This document shows positions 10,628 through 20,524 of a stretch of 64,000 nt of DNA, one piece after another (within the stretch, counting starts at the first letter, position 1; each line of letters starts with the position of its first letter). The notes beneath the pieces are model-generated. The model was not told the DNA's origin, searched no databases, and saw nothing but the letters and a program-made list of their open reading frames with translations. The DNA is from Hyphomicrobiales bacterium. GTDB taxonomy: Bacteria > Pseudomonadota > Alphaproteobacteria > Rhizobiales > Beijerinckiaceae. Where the stretch lies: the NCBI GenBank assembly GCA_947455995.1, contig CANGQA010000002.1:25316-89315 (forward strand), given 5' to 3'. Made by a program: the position numbers and the translations under genes.

Positions 10628-10652
10628 GGGGCAGGTTGATCCTGCCCCTTTT
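10628..10652 (+). terminator. Terminator-like hairpin between mdh and sucC
   Basis: GGGGCAGG and CCTGCCCC form a perfect 8-bp stem with a TTGAT loop, followed by TTTT. The short T-run suggests partial termination, tuning mdh against sucCD. Confidence 0.65.
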
Positions 10653-10711
10653 GCTATGCCTCCTTGCAGGGCGTGATGATCACGCCCATGCGGCCACACC
10701 CGGAGTTTGCT

Positions 10712-11926
10712 ATGAATATCCATGAATATCAGGCCAAGGCGGTCCTGAAAGAGTTTGGTGTACCGGTTCCCGAAGGGTATCCCGTGCTGACCGCCAGTGA
10801 TGCGGAAACGGCAGCCAAACAGTTGCCCGGTCCGGTTTGGGTTGTTAAATCCCAGATCCATGCGGGTGGTCGCGGCAAGGGCAAGTTTGTCGAAGCCGAT
10901 GCCGGCGAAAAGGGCGGCGTGCGTCTGGCCAAGTCAATCGACGAGGCCAAGCAATTTGTTCATGAAATGCTGGGCAAAACTCTGGTCACCATCCAGACCG
11001 GCCCTGCAGGCAAGCAGGTCAACCGTCTCTATATCGAGGACGGTTCGGCGATTGAAAAAGAATTCTATCTGTCCTTGCTGGTCGATCGCGTCAATTCGCG
11101 CGTGTCCTTCGTGGCCTCGACCGAAGGCGGTATGGACATCGAAACCGTGGCGCACAACACGCCAGAAAAGATCATCACCTTCTCGGTGGATCCTGCCACC
11201 GGCGTGATGCCGCATCATGGCCGCACGCTGGCCCATGCGCTCGGTCTTGCCGGGGACCTGGCCAAGCAGGCGGGTGATCTGGCGACCAAGCTCTATACGG
11301 CGTTTGTGACCAAAGACATGGCGATGCTGGAAATCAATCCGCTGATCGTCACCAAGGACGGAAAGCTGCGCTGCCTTGATGCCAAGATCGGTTTTGACTC
11401 CAACGCGCTCTATCGTCACCCCGATATTTTCGCCCTGCGCGACGAGACCGAAGAAGACGCCAAGGAAATCGAAGCGTCCCATCATGATCTCAACTATATT
11501 GCGCTTGATGGCACGATCGGTTGCATGGTCAATGGTGCGGGTCTGGCAATGGCCACCATGGACATCATCAAGCTTTATGGTTCGGCTCCTGCCAACTTCC
11601 TTGATGTCGGCGGCGGCGCCACCCGTGAAAAGGTGACGGCAGCGTTCAAGATCATCACTGCCGATCCGAAGGTGAAGGGCATTCTGGTCAACATTTTCGG
11701 CGGCATCATGAAATGCGATGTGATCGCCGAAGGCGTGATCGCTGCCGTGCGCGAAGTCGGCTTGCAGGTGCCGCTGGTGGTGCGTCTGGAAGGCACCAAT
11801 GTGGAACTCGGCAAGGACATCATCGCCAAATCCGGCCTCGATGTGATCGCGGCCGATGATCTCGATGATGCAGCACAGAAAATTGTGGGTGCGGTGAAAG
11901 CCGCTGGCCAGGCAGGAGCACACTAA
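10712..11926 (+). CDS. sucC: Succinyl-CoA synthetase (ADP-forming) beta subunit
   Basis: This 404-residue ATP-grasp subunit works with SucD to interconvert succinyl-CoA and succinate with nucleotide synthesis. It begins [20 protein letters not shown], the family start. The ATP-grasp lid segment [15 protein letters not shown] is near residue 45, and the C-terminal domain has GGGATREKV and [15 protein letters not shown] lies 6 bases before ATG 10712; the upstream in-frame start at 10664 adds unrelated residues. It overlaps sucD by one base (TAATG). Confidence 0.97.
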   Translation: MNIHEYQAKAVLKEFGVPVPEGYPVLTASDAETAAKQLPGPVWVVKSQIHAGGRGKGKFVEADAGEKGGVRLAKSIDEAKQFVHEMLGKTLVTIQTGPAGKQVNRLYIEDGSAIEKEFYLSLLVDRVNSRVSFVASTEGGMDIETVAHNTPEKIITFSVDPATGVMPHHGRTLAHALGLAGDLAKQAGDLATKLYTAFVTKDMAMLEINPLIVTKDGKLRCLDAKIGFDSNALYRHPDIFALRDETEEDAKEIEASHHDLNYIALDGTIGCMVNGAGLAMATMDIIKLYGSAPANFLDVGGGATREKVTAAFKIITADPKVKGILVNIFGGIMKCDVIAEGVIAAVREVGLQVPLVVRLEGTNVELGKDIIAKSGLDVIAADDLDDAAQKIVGAVKAAGQAGAH

Positions 11927-12810
11927 TGTCAGTCTTGATCAATGCGCAGACCAAGGTGATCTGTCAGGGCTTTACCGGTAAAAACGGGACCTTCCATTCC
12001 GAGCAGGCGATTGCCTATGGCACCAAGATGGTCGGCGGCACCTCGCCCGGCAAAGGTGGCTCGGTCCATCTCGGCCTGCCGGTGTTCGACTCGGTTCTTG
12101 ATGCGAAAGAGCAGACCGGCGCCGATGCGTCCGTGATCTATGTGCCGCCTCCAGGTGCAGCGGATGCGATCTGCGAAGCCATCGAAGCGGAAATTCCGCT
12201 GATCGTCTGCATCACCGAGGGCATTCCGGTGCTCGACATGGTGCGGGTGAAGCGCTCGCTGTCGGGTTCCAAGTCGCGCCTGATCGGGCCGAACTGCCCC
12301 GGCGTGATGACTGCGGGCGAATGCAAGATCGGCATCATGCCCGGCAACATCTTCAAGCAGGGCAATGTCGGCATCGTGTCGCGTTCGGGCACGCTGACCT
12401 ATGAAGCCGTATTCCAGACCACGATGGAAGGCCTCGGCCAGACCACCGCAGTCGGCATCGGCGGCGATCCTGTGAAGGGCACCGAATTCATCGACGTGCT
12501 GGAAATGTTTCTGGCCGATCCCAAGACCCACTCGATCATCATGATCGGTGAAATCGGCGGTTCGGCGGAAGAAGATGCGGCCCAGTTTCTGGCTGACGAA
12601 GCCAAGCGTGGCCGCTCCAAGCCGGTGGTTGGCTTCATTGCCGGCCGCACGGCTCCTCCCGGTCGTCGCATGGGCCATGCCGGTGCGATCATCTCGGGCG
12701 GCAAGGGCGGCGCGGAAGACAAGATTGCAGCGATGGAAGCCGCAGGCATCCGCGTCTCGCCATCACCCGCACGTCTGGGCAAGACCTTGGTGGAACGCCT
12801 GAAAGGCTGA
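11926..12810 (+). CDS. sucD: Succinyl-CoA synthetase alpha subunit
   Basis: This 294-residue subunit carries the phosphohistidine: His251 in [12 protein letters not shown]. The N-terminal CoA-binding domain includes [17 protein letters not shown] and GGTSPGKGG, and GPNCPGVMT is also typical. It overlaps sucC by one base, which implies coupled translation and equal subunit supply. A small cupin gene follows 5 bases later. Confidence 0.97.
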   Translation: MSVLINAQTKVICQGFTGKNGTFHSEQAIAYGTKMVGGTSPGKGGSVHLGLPVFDSVLDAKEQTGADASVIYVPPPGAADAICEAIEAEIPLIVCITEGIPVLDMVRVKRSLSGSKSRLIGPNCPGVMTAGECKIGIMPGNIFKQGNVGIVSRSGTLTYEAVFQTTMEGLGQTTAVGIGGDPVKGTEFIDVLEMFLADPKTHSIIMIGEIGGSAEEDAAQFLADEAKRGRSKPVVGFIAGRTAPPGRRMGHAGAIISGGKGGAEDKIAAMEAAGIRVSPSPARLGKTLVERLKG

Positions 12811-12815
12811 AACTG

Positions 12816-13157
12816 ATGCGGATGTCGGATATCGCTTTCGCAACGACTGATTGGGCTGCCATAGAGCCGACGCACCATGCAGGTGATGCAGGTTCAGCAC
12901 TATGGCGCACCCGCTCTTTCGGACCGCAAGAGAACCGCATCCGCGTTCGTATGGTTGAATATTCGGCTGGTTATGAAGCCGATCACTGGTGTGAAAAAGG
13001 GCACATTCTGTTGTGTCTCAAGGGCGAGCTTGAAACCCGTCTGGCGGACGGCCGGGTTTTCACTCTTTCCCCGGGGATGAGTTATCAGGTTGCCGATGGT
13101 GCCGAGCCGCACCGTTCAAGCAGCCGGCAGGGTGCCACATTATTTGTCGTTGATTAA
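12816..13157 (+). CDS. Small cupin-fold protein (DHCW/DHWC-motif type)
   Basis: This 113-residue single-domain cupin has Tyr-rich strand one (RVRMVEYSAGYEADHWCEKGHIL) and strand two (PGMSYQVADGAEPHRSSS). The ADHWCEKGH stretch supplies His, Cys, Glu and His as candidate metal ligands, as in a small family named after a DHCW-like motif. The enzymatic role is not known. It sits 5 bases after sucD and 43 before sucA, so it is probably co-transcribed with TCA-cycle genes. Confidence 0.65.
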   Translation: MRMSDIAFATTDWAAIEPTHHAGDAGSALWRTRSFGPQENRIRVRMVEYSAGYEADHWCEKGHILLCLKGELETRLADGRVFTLSPGMSYQVADGAEPHRSSSRQGATLFVVD

Positions 13158-13200
13158 TAAGCTGTCTTTATAACAGCGAGTAGAGGACGAGGAAAACGCA

Positions 13201-16164
13201 ATGGCGCGGCAGGATCAGAACGAAGCATTGTTACAAACGTCTTTTCTTTATGGCGCGAACGCCTCCTATATCGAAGACCTGTATGCACGCTATCAGGACA
13301 ATCCGAATTCGGTCGATGCCGAATGGCGCAGCTTTTTCGGCGCGCTGAATGACGATGCCGCCTCGGTCACCAAAAGCGCGAAGGGCGCCTCCTGGCAGCG
13401 CAAGAACTGGCCGATTGCCGCCAATGGCGAACTGGTTTCCGCGCTGGACGGCAATTGGGGTGCGGTTGAAAAGATCGTCGGCGACAAGCTGAAGGGCAAG
13501 GCCGAAGCAAAAGGCGCGGCTGTTTCGACCGCCGATATCCAGCAGGCAACGCGCGATTCCGTGCGTGCGTTGATGATGATCCGCACCTACCGGATGCGCG
13601 GCCATCTGCATGCCGATCTTGATCCGCTGCATATGGGCCCCGAAAAGGACCATTCCGAATTGCATCCTTCCGCTTTCGGTTTCACCGATGCCGATTGGGA
13701 CCGCAAGATTTTCATCGATCACGTCTTGGGGCTGGAATACGCGACCTTGCGCGAAATGCAGACCATCTTGCAGCGCACCTATTGCTCGACCATCGGCTGG
13801 GAGTTCATGCACATTTCCAATCCGGCTGAAAAGGCCTGGATTCAGGAGCGCATCGAAGGCCAGGACAAGGAAATCGCCTTCACCCGCGAAGGCCGCCGCG
13901 CCATTCTCAACAAGCTGGTCGAGGCTGAAGGCTTCGAAAAATTCATCGACGTCAAATATACCGGCACCAAGCGGTTCGGTCTGGATGGCGGGGAATCGAT
14001 GGTGCCCGCGCTCGAGCAGATCATCAAGCGCGGTGGCGCGCTCGGCGTCAACGAAATCGTGTTCGGCATGGCCCATCGTGGCCGTTTGAACGTGCTGTCG
14101 CAGGTGATGGGCAAGCCGCACCGCGCCATTTTCCATGAATTCAAGGGCGGCTCCTATGCACCCGAGGATGTCGAGGGTTCGGGCGATGTGAAATACCATC
14201 TGGGTGCCTCGTCGGATCGCGTGTTCGACGGTAACAATGTGCATCTGTCGCTGACCGCCAATCCCTCGCATCTGGAAATCGTCGATCCTGTGGTGCTCGG
14301 CAAAGTCCGCGCCAAGCAGGACCAGCATAACGACCAGAGCGAGCGCTCCAAGGTCATGCCTTTATTGATCCACGGCGATGCTGCGTTTGCCGGTCAGGGC
14401 GTTGTGGCTGAATGTCTGGGCCTGTCGGGCCTGAAGGGCCACCGCACCGGCGGTTCGATCCACTTCATCATCAACAACCAGATCGGCTTCACCACCTATC
14501 CGCGTTATTCGCGGTCCTCGCCTTATCCCTCCGATGTGGCGAAGATGATCGAAGCGCCGATCTTCCATTGCAACGGTGACGATCCCGAAGCGGTGGTGTT
14601 CACTGCCAAAGTGGCGACCGAATTCCGCCAGCGCTTCCACAAGCCTGTCGTCATCGACATGTTCTGCTATCGCCGGTTCGGCCATAACGAGGGCGACGAG
14701 CCTGCCTTCACCCAGCCGCTGATGTACAAGAAAATCCGCGGCCAGCGCACCACGCTCGAACTCTATTCGGATCGTCTGATTGCCGATGGCGTCGTGACGG
14801 TTGGTGAAATCGACAAGATGAAGGCTGATTGGCGCACCCGTCTGGAAGCCGAGCATGAAGCCGGCCAGGCCTACAAGCCCAATAAAGCCGATTGGCTTGA
14901 TGGACGCTGGGCCGGATTGAAAGCCGTGTCGGAAAGCCAGGACGATGCGCGTCGCGGCCAGACCGGCGTCGAGATCGACCATCTGCGTGAGATTGGCCAG
15001 AAGCTCACGGCTATTCCAGAGGGCTTTCAGGCCCACAAGACCATCCAGCGTTTTATGGACAACCGCCGCAAGGCGATTGAAACCGGCGAGGGTATTGATT
15101 GGGCTACCGGCGAAGCACTGGCCTTCGGCACCTTGTTGCTGGAAGGCCATCGGGTCCGGCTTTCAGGTCAGGATTGCGAGCGCGGCACCTTCTCCCAGCG
15201 CCATTCGGTGATCATCGACCAGGAAACCGAGGGCCGTTACAAGCCTCTCAATCATTTGAAACCCGGAGAGCAGGCTAAATACGAAGTCATCAATTCGATG
15301 CTTTCGGAAGAAGCCGTGCTGGGCTTTGAATATGGCTATTCGCTATCCGAACCGAATGCGCTGACCCTGTGGGAAGGCCAGTTTGGCGATTTCGCCAATG
15401 GTGCCCAGGTGGTGTTCGACCAGTTCATCTCGTCGGGTGAACGCAAATGGCTGCGCATGTCGGGTCTGGTTTGTTTGCTGCCGCATGGCTATGAAGGGCA
15501 GGGACCGGAGCATTCCTCGGCGCGTCTCGAGCGCTTCCTGCAAATGTGCGCGGAAGATAATATGCAGGTCGCCAATTGCTCGACGCCTGCCAATTATTTC
15601 CACATTCTGCGTCGCCAGTTGCGCCGTGAATTCCGCAAGCCGCTGATCCTGATGACACCGAAATCACTGTTGCGTCACAAGCGCGCTGTGTCACGGCTGG
15701 ATGAAATGTCGGTTGGTACCTCGTTCCACCGGATTTTGTGGGATGATGCGCAAATGCTGAAGGGCGAGAAGATCAAGCTCGTCAAAGACAACAAGATCCG
15801 TCGTGTCGTGCTGTGCACTGGCAAGGTTTATTATGACCTGTACGAGGATCGTGAAAAGCGCGGCGTCGATGATGTCTATCTGTTGCGCGTCGAGCAGCTT
15901 TACCCATTCCCGGTTAAAGCCTTGGCAACCGAGCTGGCCCGCTTCCCCAATGCCGACATAGTCTGGTGTCAGGAAGAACCCAAGAATATGGGCAGCTGGA
16001 GCTTTGTCGAGCCCTATCTGGAATGGGTGCTCTCGCATGCCGGCTGCAAAGTGTCGCGGGCCCGCTATGTCGGTCGTGCCGCTTCTGCCGCAACCGCTAC
16101 GGGTTTGATGTCACGCCATCTCGCGCAATTGAATGCCTTCCTCGACGAGGCGTTTGCCGTCTGA
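13201..16164 (+). CDS. sucA: 2-oxoglutarate dehydrogenase E1 component
   Basis: This 987-residue ThDP-dependent decarboxylase converts 2-oxoglutarate and passes the succinyl group to the SucB lipoyl domain. The N-terminal helix begins with SFLYGANASYIEDLYARY and the EWRSFF segment used in E1-E2 docking. The catalytic core contains GMAHRGRLNVL, SLTANPSHLE, the ThDP/Mg motif GDAAFAGQG followed by NNQIGFTT, and RRFGHNEGDEP. The C-terminal transketolase-type domain includes GYEGQGPEHSSARLERFLQ. Size is normal. GAGGACGAGG precedes ATG 13201. The operon continues to sucB. Confidence 0.97.
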   Translation: MARQDQNEALLQTSFLYGANASYIEDLYARYQDNPNSVDAEWRSFFGALNDDAASVTKSAKGASWQRKNWPIAANGELVSALDGNWGAVEKIVGDKLKGKAEAKGAAVSTADIQQATRDSVRALMMIRTYRMRGHLHADLDPLHMGPEKDHSELHPSAFGFTDADWDRKIFIDHVLGLEYATLREMQTILQRTYCSTIGWEFMHISNPAEKAWIQERIEGQDKEIAFTREGRRAILNKLVEAEGFEKFIDVKYTGTKRFGLDGGESMVPALEQIIKRGGALGVNEIVFGMAHRGRLNVLSQVMGKPHRAIFHEFKGGSYAPEDVEGSGDVKYHLGASSDRVFDGNNVHLSLTANPSHLEIVDPVVLGKVRAKQDQHNDQSERSKVMPLLIHGDAAFAGQGVVAECLGLSGLKGHRTGGSIHFIINNQIGFTTYPRYSRSSPYPSDVAKMIEAPIFHCNGDDPEAVVFTAKVATEFRQRFHKPVVIDMFCYRRFGHNEGDEPAFTQPLMYKKIRGQRTTLELYSDRLIADGVVTVGEIDKMKADWRTRLEAEHEAGQAYKPNKADWLDGRWAGLKAVSESQDDARRGQTGVEIDHLREIGQKLTAIPEGFQAHKTIQRFMDNRRKAIETGEGIDWATGEALAFGTLLLEGHRVRLSGQDCERGTFSQRHSVIIDQETEGRYKPLNHLKPGEQAKYEVINSMLSEEAVLGFEYGYSLSEPNALTLWEGQFGDFANGAQVVFDQFISSGERKWLRMSGLVCLLPHGYEGQGPEHSSARLERFLQMCAEDNMQVANCSTPANYFHILRRQLRREFRKPLILMTPKSLLRHKRAVSRLDEMSVGTSFHRILWDDAQMLKGEKIKLVKDNKIRRVVLCTGKVYYDLYEDREKRGVDDVYLLRVEQLYPFPVKALATELARFPNADIVWCQEEPKNMGSWSFVEPYLEWVLSHAGCKVSRARYVGRAASAATATGLMSRHLAQLNAFLDEAFAV

Positions 16165-16191
16165 ATTCCAGGACGGGTTGAATTTCATGAC

Positions 16192-16208
16192 GGGGGAGAT
16201 AATCCCCC
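16192..16208 (+). other. Hairpin between sucA and sucB
   Basis: GGGGGA and TCCCCC pair around GATAA in the 77-base spacer. No T-run follows, so this is more likely an mRNA-processing or stabilising hairpin than a terminator. Confidence 0.45.
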
Positions 16209-16241
16209 TCTCCCTGCTTAACATCATGTGGAAGTTTTATT

Positions 16242-17456
16242 ATGGCAACAGAAATTCGCGTACCGACGCTTGGTGAATCGGTCTCTGAAGCAACAATCGG
16301 CAAATGGTTCAAAAAGCCCGGCGATGCGGTAAAAGCCGACGAGCCTTTGCTGGAACTCGAAACCGACAAAGTCACTCTGGAAGTCAATGCACCGGCTGCC
16401 GGTGTGTTGGCAGAAATTGTTGCCAAAGACGGTGACACTGTCGGTGTGGGCGCGTTGCTCGGCTCGATCGCAGCGGGTTCCGGCGCTGCTGTTGCCGCTC
16501 CCGTCGCCGCCGCTGCCCCGGCACCTGTCGCTGCTCCTGCTGCTGTCGCAGCTGCGGCCTCGCATGATCATGGCCCTGCCGTGTCGCGCATTGCCGCTGA
16601 AAGCGGGATCAATCCTGCTTCTGTCGCCGCGACCGGCAAGGATGGCCGCGTGACCAAGGGTGATATGCTGGCCGCTGTGGCTGCTGGTCCTGCTGTGTCC
16701 GCTCCTGCCGTCTCCGCTCCGGTGGCGATGCGCGCACCTTCACCTGCCGATGACGCAAGCCGCGAAGAGCGGGTCAAGATGACCAAGTTGCGCCAGACCA
16801 TTGCGCGCCGCCTGAAAGAGGCCCAGAACACGTCCGCAATGCTGACCACCTTCAACGAGGTCGATATGACCGAGGTGATGGCCCTGCGCAACAAGTACAA
16901 AGATATTTTTGAAAAGAAACACGGCAACAAACTCGGCTTCATGGGCTTTTTCGTCAAGGCTTGCGTTCAGGCTTTGAAGGAATTGCCAGCTGTGAATGCG
17001 GAGATCGACGGTACCGATCTTGTCTACAAGAACTACTATCATATTGGCATTGCTGTCGGCACCGATAAGGGGCTTGTGGTGCCGGTTGTGCGCGATGCCG
17101 ACCAGCTGTCGATCTCGGGTGTGGAAAAGACCATTGCCGATTTCGGTAAGCGGGCCCGTGATGGCCAGCTTAAAATTGATGAAATGCAGGGTGGTACGTT
17201 CACGATCACCAATGGCGGGATTTACGGTTCGCTGATGTCGACGCCGATCCTCAATGCGCCGCAATCGGGCATTCTCGGTATGCACAAGATTCAGGACCGC
17301 CCGATGGTGGTCGGCGGGAAGATCGAAGTGCGTCCGATGATGTATCTGGCTTTGAGCTATGATCACCGTATCGTCGACGGCAAGGAGGCTGTGACTTTCC
17401 TTGTGCGCGTCAAGGAAGCGCTGGAAGATCCTGCCCGTCTGGTCCTTGATCTCTAA
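16242..17456 (+). CDS. sucB: 2-oxoglutarate dehydrogenase E2 component (dihydrolipoyl succinyltransferase)
   Basis: This 404-residue protein has three parts in order. A single lipoyl domain (residues about 1-78) has the lipoylated Lys43 in ETDKVTLEV; an Ala/Pro linker follows; the E3-binding domain is near 108-145 ([18 protein letters not shown]); and the catalytic acyltransferase domain runs from about 175 to the end. The catalytic His375 and Asp379 lie in [12 protein letters not shown]. It forms the core of the complex with SucA and Lpd. Its stop is 14 bases before the SDR gene. Confidence 0.97.
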   Translation: MATEIRVPTLGESVSEATIGKWFKKPGDAVKADEPLLELETDKVTLEVNAPAAGVLAEIVAKDGDTVGVGALLGSIAAGSGAAVAAPVAAAAPAPVAAPAAVAAAASHDHGPAVSRIAAESGINPASVAATGKDGRVTKGDMLAAVAAGPAVSAPAVSAPVAMRAPSPADDASREERVKMTKLRQTIARRLKEAQNTSAMLTTFNEVDMTEVMALRNKYKDIFEKKHGNKLGFMGFFVKACVQALKELPAVNAEIDGTDLVYKNYYHIGIAVGTDKGLVVPVVRDADQLSISGVEKTIADFGKRARDGQLKIDEMQGGTFTITNGGIYGSLMSTPILNAPQSGILGMHKIQDRPMVVGGKIEVRPMMYLALSYDHRIVDGKEAVTFLVRVKEALEDPARLVLDL

Positions 17457-17470
17457 TCCGGAGTAGAACC

Positions 17471-18229
17471 ATGACCACTTTACCCACTCGTGCTGTCGCC
17501 ATTGTGACCGGCGGCAGTCGTGGCATTGGCCGTGCCTGTGCGCGTATTTTGGCCTCACGCGGTTTGGCGGTGGTGGTCAATTACGTTTCCGATGAAAAGG
17601 CTGCTAACAGCCTGGTTGCCGAGATTGGTGCTGCCGGTGGCCACGCCATTGCCGTCAAAGGCGATGTCGGTGTCGAGGCGGATGTAATGGCGATCTTCAA
17701 GGCGGCTGACAGTCTCGGCAGGCTCGCTGTGTTGATCAACAATGCCGGTGTGGTTGATGTTGTAGCCCGGGTAGACGAGATGACCGTTGAGCGTCTCAAC
17801 CGTATGATGACCATCAACATCATCGGCACCTTCATTCCCTCGCGTGAGGCGGTTCTTCGCATGTCGACCAAGCACGGCGGCAAGGGCGGGGTGATCATCA
17901 ACTTGTCATCGGTTGCGGCCAAATTGGGATCGCCCGGGATGTATGTCGACTATGCCTCGGCCAAGGGTGCGATCGATACATTTACTCTTGGTCTGGCGCG
18001 CGAAGTGGCTGCTGAAGGAATCCGCGTCAATGCAGTACGCCCGGGTCTGATCGATACCGATATCCATGCCAGTGGCGGCGTGCCTGACCGGATCGAAAAA
18101 TTACGCGATCAAATTCCGGTCAAGCGCGAAGGCAGCGCGGATGAAGTCGCGCGTGCGGTGTGTTGGCTGGCCTCTGACGAGGCTTCCTATGCCACGGGTG
18201 CCATTCTTGACGTATCGGGCGGGCGCTAA
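17471..18229 (+). CDS. SDR-family oxidoreductase
   Basis: This 252-residue classical short-chain dehydrogenase has the cofactor motif TGGSRGIG (about residues 14-21), NNAG near 92-95, catalytic Ser in NLSSVAAKL and YxxxK as YASAKGA near 160. The asparagine in NYVSDEKA after beta-2 fits an NADP(H)-type enzyme such as a 3-oxoacyl reductase or sugar dehydrogenase; the substrate is not readable. It is inserted between sucB and lpd, with 14- and 35-base gaps, so it is co-transcribed with the dehydrogenase complex. Confidence 0.85.
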   Translation: MTTLPTRAVAIVTGGSRGIGRACARILASRGLAVVVNYVSDEKAANSLVAEIGAAGGHAIAVKGDVGVEADVMAIFKAADSLGRLAVLINNAGVVDVVARVDEMTVERLNRMMTINIIGTFIPSREAVLRMSTKHGGKGGVIINLSSVAAKLGSPGMYVDYASAKGAIDTFTLGLAREVAAEGIRVNAVRPGLIDTDIHASGGVPDRIEKLRDQIPVKREGSADEVARAVCWLASDEASYATGAILDVSGGR

Positions 18230-18264
18230 GTCGCCAGTTTGGTTGAAAGAGGAAGGATTTTATT

Positions 18265-19668
18265 ATGTCTTATGATCTGATTGTCATCGGTACCGGTCCT
18301 GGCGGCTATGTCTGTGCCATTCGCGCAGCCCAGCTCGGTTTGAAAACCGCCGTTGTCGAAAAGCGCAAGAGCCATGGTGGCACCTGCCTGAATATTGGTT
18401 GTATTCCTTCCAAGGCTTTGCTGCATGCCTCCGATCTGTTCGAGGAAGCGGGCCATGACTTCGCCAATATGGGCATTACGGTGTCCAAGCCCAAACTCGA
18501 CCTGAAGGCCATGATGGGCCACAAGACAGAGGTGGTGGATGCCAATGTGCAAGGTGTGGCCTTCCTTCTGAAAAAGAACAAGGTCGATGCTTTTTTCGGC
18601 ACCGGCACCATCGAGGCTGCTGGTCGTGTCAAGGTGACTGCGGATGATGGCAGTTCGCAAGTGCTGGAAACCAAGTCGATCGTGATCGCAACAGGTTCGG
18701 ATGTGGCCAGCCCTCCCGGCGTTGCGGTGCAATTTGACGAGAAGGTGATTGTGTCCTCCACAGGGGCTCTGGAACTGGGTAAAGTTCCCGGCAAGCTTGT
18801 TGTCATCGGCGCTGGCGTGATCGGCCTCGAGCTCGGCTCGGTCTGGCGTCGTCTGGGCGCTCAGGTTACGGTTGTCGAATATCTCGATCGTATCCTGCCC
18901 GGCATGGATGCCGAAGTGGCCAAAAGCTTCCAGCGGATTTTGGAAAAGCAGGGCGTGAGCTTCCAGCTTTCCTCGAAGGTAACAGCAGTCGAGGCAACCA
19001 AATCGGGGGCTTCTGTGACCTTCGAGCCTGTGGCGGGTGGCGCGCCGGCCGTGGTGTCGGGCGATGTGGTGCTGGTGGCAACCGGCCGTCGTCCCTATAC
19101 CGATGGTCTGGGTCTCGAAGCGGTCGGCGTAGTCATGGATCGCGGCCGGATCAATATCGATCATCATTTCCAGACCAATATCCCCGGTATTTTTGCCATC
19201 GGTGATGTGGTGCGCGGCCCGATGCTGGCCCACAAGGCTGAAGACGAGGGTGTTGCCGTCGCCGAATTGCTGGCAGGCAAAGCGGGTCATGTGAATTATG
19301 ATGTTATTCCGGGTGTGGTCTACACGGCTCCCGAAGTGGCCTCTGTCGGTAAAACCGAGGAAGAACTGAAGGCCGCAGGCATTGCCTACAAGGTCGGCAA
19401 ATTCAACTTCAGCGCCAATGGCCGTGCGCGCGCAATGCGCAAGACCGACGGCTTTGTCAAAGTGCTGGCCGATGCCGCCACCGACCGCGTGCTCGGCTGC
19501 CACATCATTAGCGCCGGTGCTGGCGACATGATCCACGAAGTGGCCGTATTGATGGAATTCGGCGGCTCCTCAGAGGATCTGGCCCGCACCTGCCACGCCC
19601 ACCCGACCATGTCGGAAGCGGTCAAGGAAGCCGCCATGGCGGTAGAAAAACGCGCGATCCATAGCTGA
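18265..19668 (+). CDS. lpd: Dihydrolipoyl dehydrogenase (E3)
   Basis: This 467-residue flavoprotein reoxidises dihydrolipoyl groups with NAD+. FAD motif [10 protein letters not shown] is at residues 9-18; the redox disulfide Cys41-Cys46 is in [13 protein letters not shown]; the NAD motif [13 protein letters not shown] follows near 180; and the C-terminal His-Glu pair lies in [13 protein letters not shown] near 444-456. AGAGGAAGG precedes ATG 18265. It closes the suc operon before a strong terminator. It could serve other 2-oxoacid dehydrogenases too. Confidence 0.96.
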   Translation: MSYDLIVIGTGPGGYVCAIRAAQLGLKTAVVEKRKSHGGTCLNIGCIPSKALLHASDLFEEAGHDFANMGITVSKPKLDLKAMMGHKTEVVDANVQGVAFLLKKNKVDAFFGTGTIEAAGRVKVTADDGSSQVLETKSIVIATGSDVASPPGVAVQFDEKVIVSSTGALELGKVPGKLVVIGAGVIGLELGSVWRRLGAQVTVVEYLDRILPGMDAEVAKSFQRILEKQGVSFQLSSKVTAVEATKSGASVTFEPVAGGAPAVVSGDVVLVATGRRPYTDGLGLEAVGVVMDRGRINIDHHFQTNIPGIFAIGDVVRGPMLAHKAEDEGVAVAELLAGKAGHVNYDVIPGVVYTAPEVASVGKTEEELKAAGIAYKVGKFNFSANGRARAMRKTDGFVKVLADAATDRVLGCHIISAGAGDMIHEVAVLMEFGGSSEDLARTCHAHPTMSEAVKEAAMAVEKRAIHS

Positions 19669-19690
19669 TTTTTGCTGTCGCTTGCGAGAT

Positions 19691-19719
19691 TGGCAGGGCA
19701 TGTCCCTGCCATTTTTTTT
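19691..19719 (+). terminator. Strong rho-independent terminator after lpd
   Basis: TGGCAGGG and CCCTGCCA form a perfect 8-bp stem with a CATGT loop, followed by eight T residues. It ends the sucCD/sucAB/lpd transcript. Confidence 0.93.
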
Positions 19720-19857
19720 GATGGTTGTTTTGGGGCAAATCCTAAGCCTTCGTGCAAATTCTGCTTTGACGCGGGCGGGAATAATGTTTGTTTCTTGCAA
19801 AAGGTTTTATCCGCTCCTCTTACCCACATTTGCCACAAAGAGCTGTAAAGTACCCGC

Positions 19858-20412
19858 ATGGTCCGTAAAATCCTCAAACCGCTCTGGGTCCTGCTCGCGC
19901 TGCTGTTTCTGCTCGAGGCATGGCTGTGGGATCTGATTGCGCCGCCGGTGTCGCGGCTGGTAGCTTTGATCCCTTGGCAGCGGTTCAAGGCGTGGCTGAC
20001 CGCAGGGATCGGGGCCATGCCTGCCGCTTGGGTGCTGGCGCTGTTCGTGTTGCCCGATGCGGTGCTGTTCCCGATCAAGCTCGGAGCCTTGTGGGTCGTC
20101 GCCCAAGGACAATTCGCAGGCCATGCGGTGATCGGCATGGGGGTGTTCGTGATCACCAAAATCAGTGGCCTCGCGGTCACCGTGTTCCTGTTCGATGTCT
20201 GCCGTCCCAAGCTGATGGAACTGGCGTGGTTTTGTAAGGTTTATGACTGGGTCTTACAGGCGCGGGTCTGGGCGGGACTTCAGGTGGCCCCGATCCGCGA
20301 GGAGATCAGGATGGTATTGGGACGGATCAAACTGTTTCTCAGCCCGACCCGTGCCACCGTGATACGGTTGATCGAGCGGATTCGAAGCAAAATGCACCAT
20401 CGTGGGCATTGA
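19858..20412 (+). CDS. Conserved membrane protein of unknown function
   Basis: This 184-residue basic protein has about four hydrophobic stretches: residues 5-30, 48-67, 70-90 and 92-112. It has the charged C-terminal tail RLIERIRSKMHHRGH. I do not recognise a functional domain. ATG 19858 is the only good start before the first helix. It is separated from lpd by a terminator and followed by a 112-base gap to a GntR gene, so it is likely a single gene. Confidence 0.65.
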   Translation: MVRKILKPLWVLLALLFLLEAWLWDLIAPPVSRLVALIPWQRFKAWLTAGIGAMPAAWVLALFVLPDAVLFPIKLGALWVVAQGQFAGHAVIGMGVFVITKISGLAVTVFLFDVCRPKLMELAWFCKVYDWVLQARVWAGLQVAPIREEIRMVLGRIKLFLSPTRATVIRLIERIRSKMHHRGH

Positions 20413-20457
20413 ACTGCCAACCCTGCGACCACTGCTGAATGTCGTCCATCAACCCCT

Positions 20458-20484
20458 TGCCAAACTGATATACTAGTTTAAGAA
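20458..20484. promoter_or_regulatory. Possible operator/promoter before the GntR gene
   Basis: AAACTGATATACTAGTTT shows dyad symmetry (AAACT and AGTTT arms), about 40-60 bases before the GTG start of the FCD-type regulator. Autoregulation is inferred from position only. Confidence 0.3.
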
Positions 20485-20524
20485 TAGATGCGTGATCTGA
20501 TCCTTTGGCCAGACGAGCATCAAC

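Noticed and set aside
10934..11923. 329-codon antisense frame over sucC
   Set aside because: Shadow frame; composition is a codon-bias artefact.
13231..14328. 365-codon antisense frame over sucA
   Set aside because: Shadow frame; sucA on the plus strand is certain.
16192..16208. Terminator between sucA and sucB
   Set aside because: The hairpin lacks a T-run, and both genes must be expressed together.
18226..19536. 436-codon antisense frame over lpd
   Set aside because: Histidine/arginine-rich shadow of lpd, caused by its codon bias; no family pattern.
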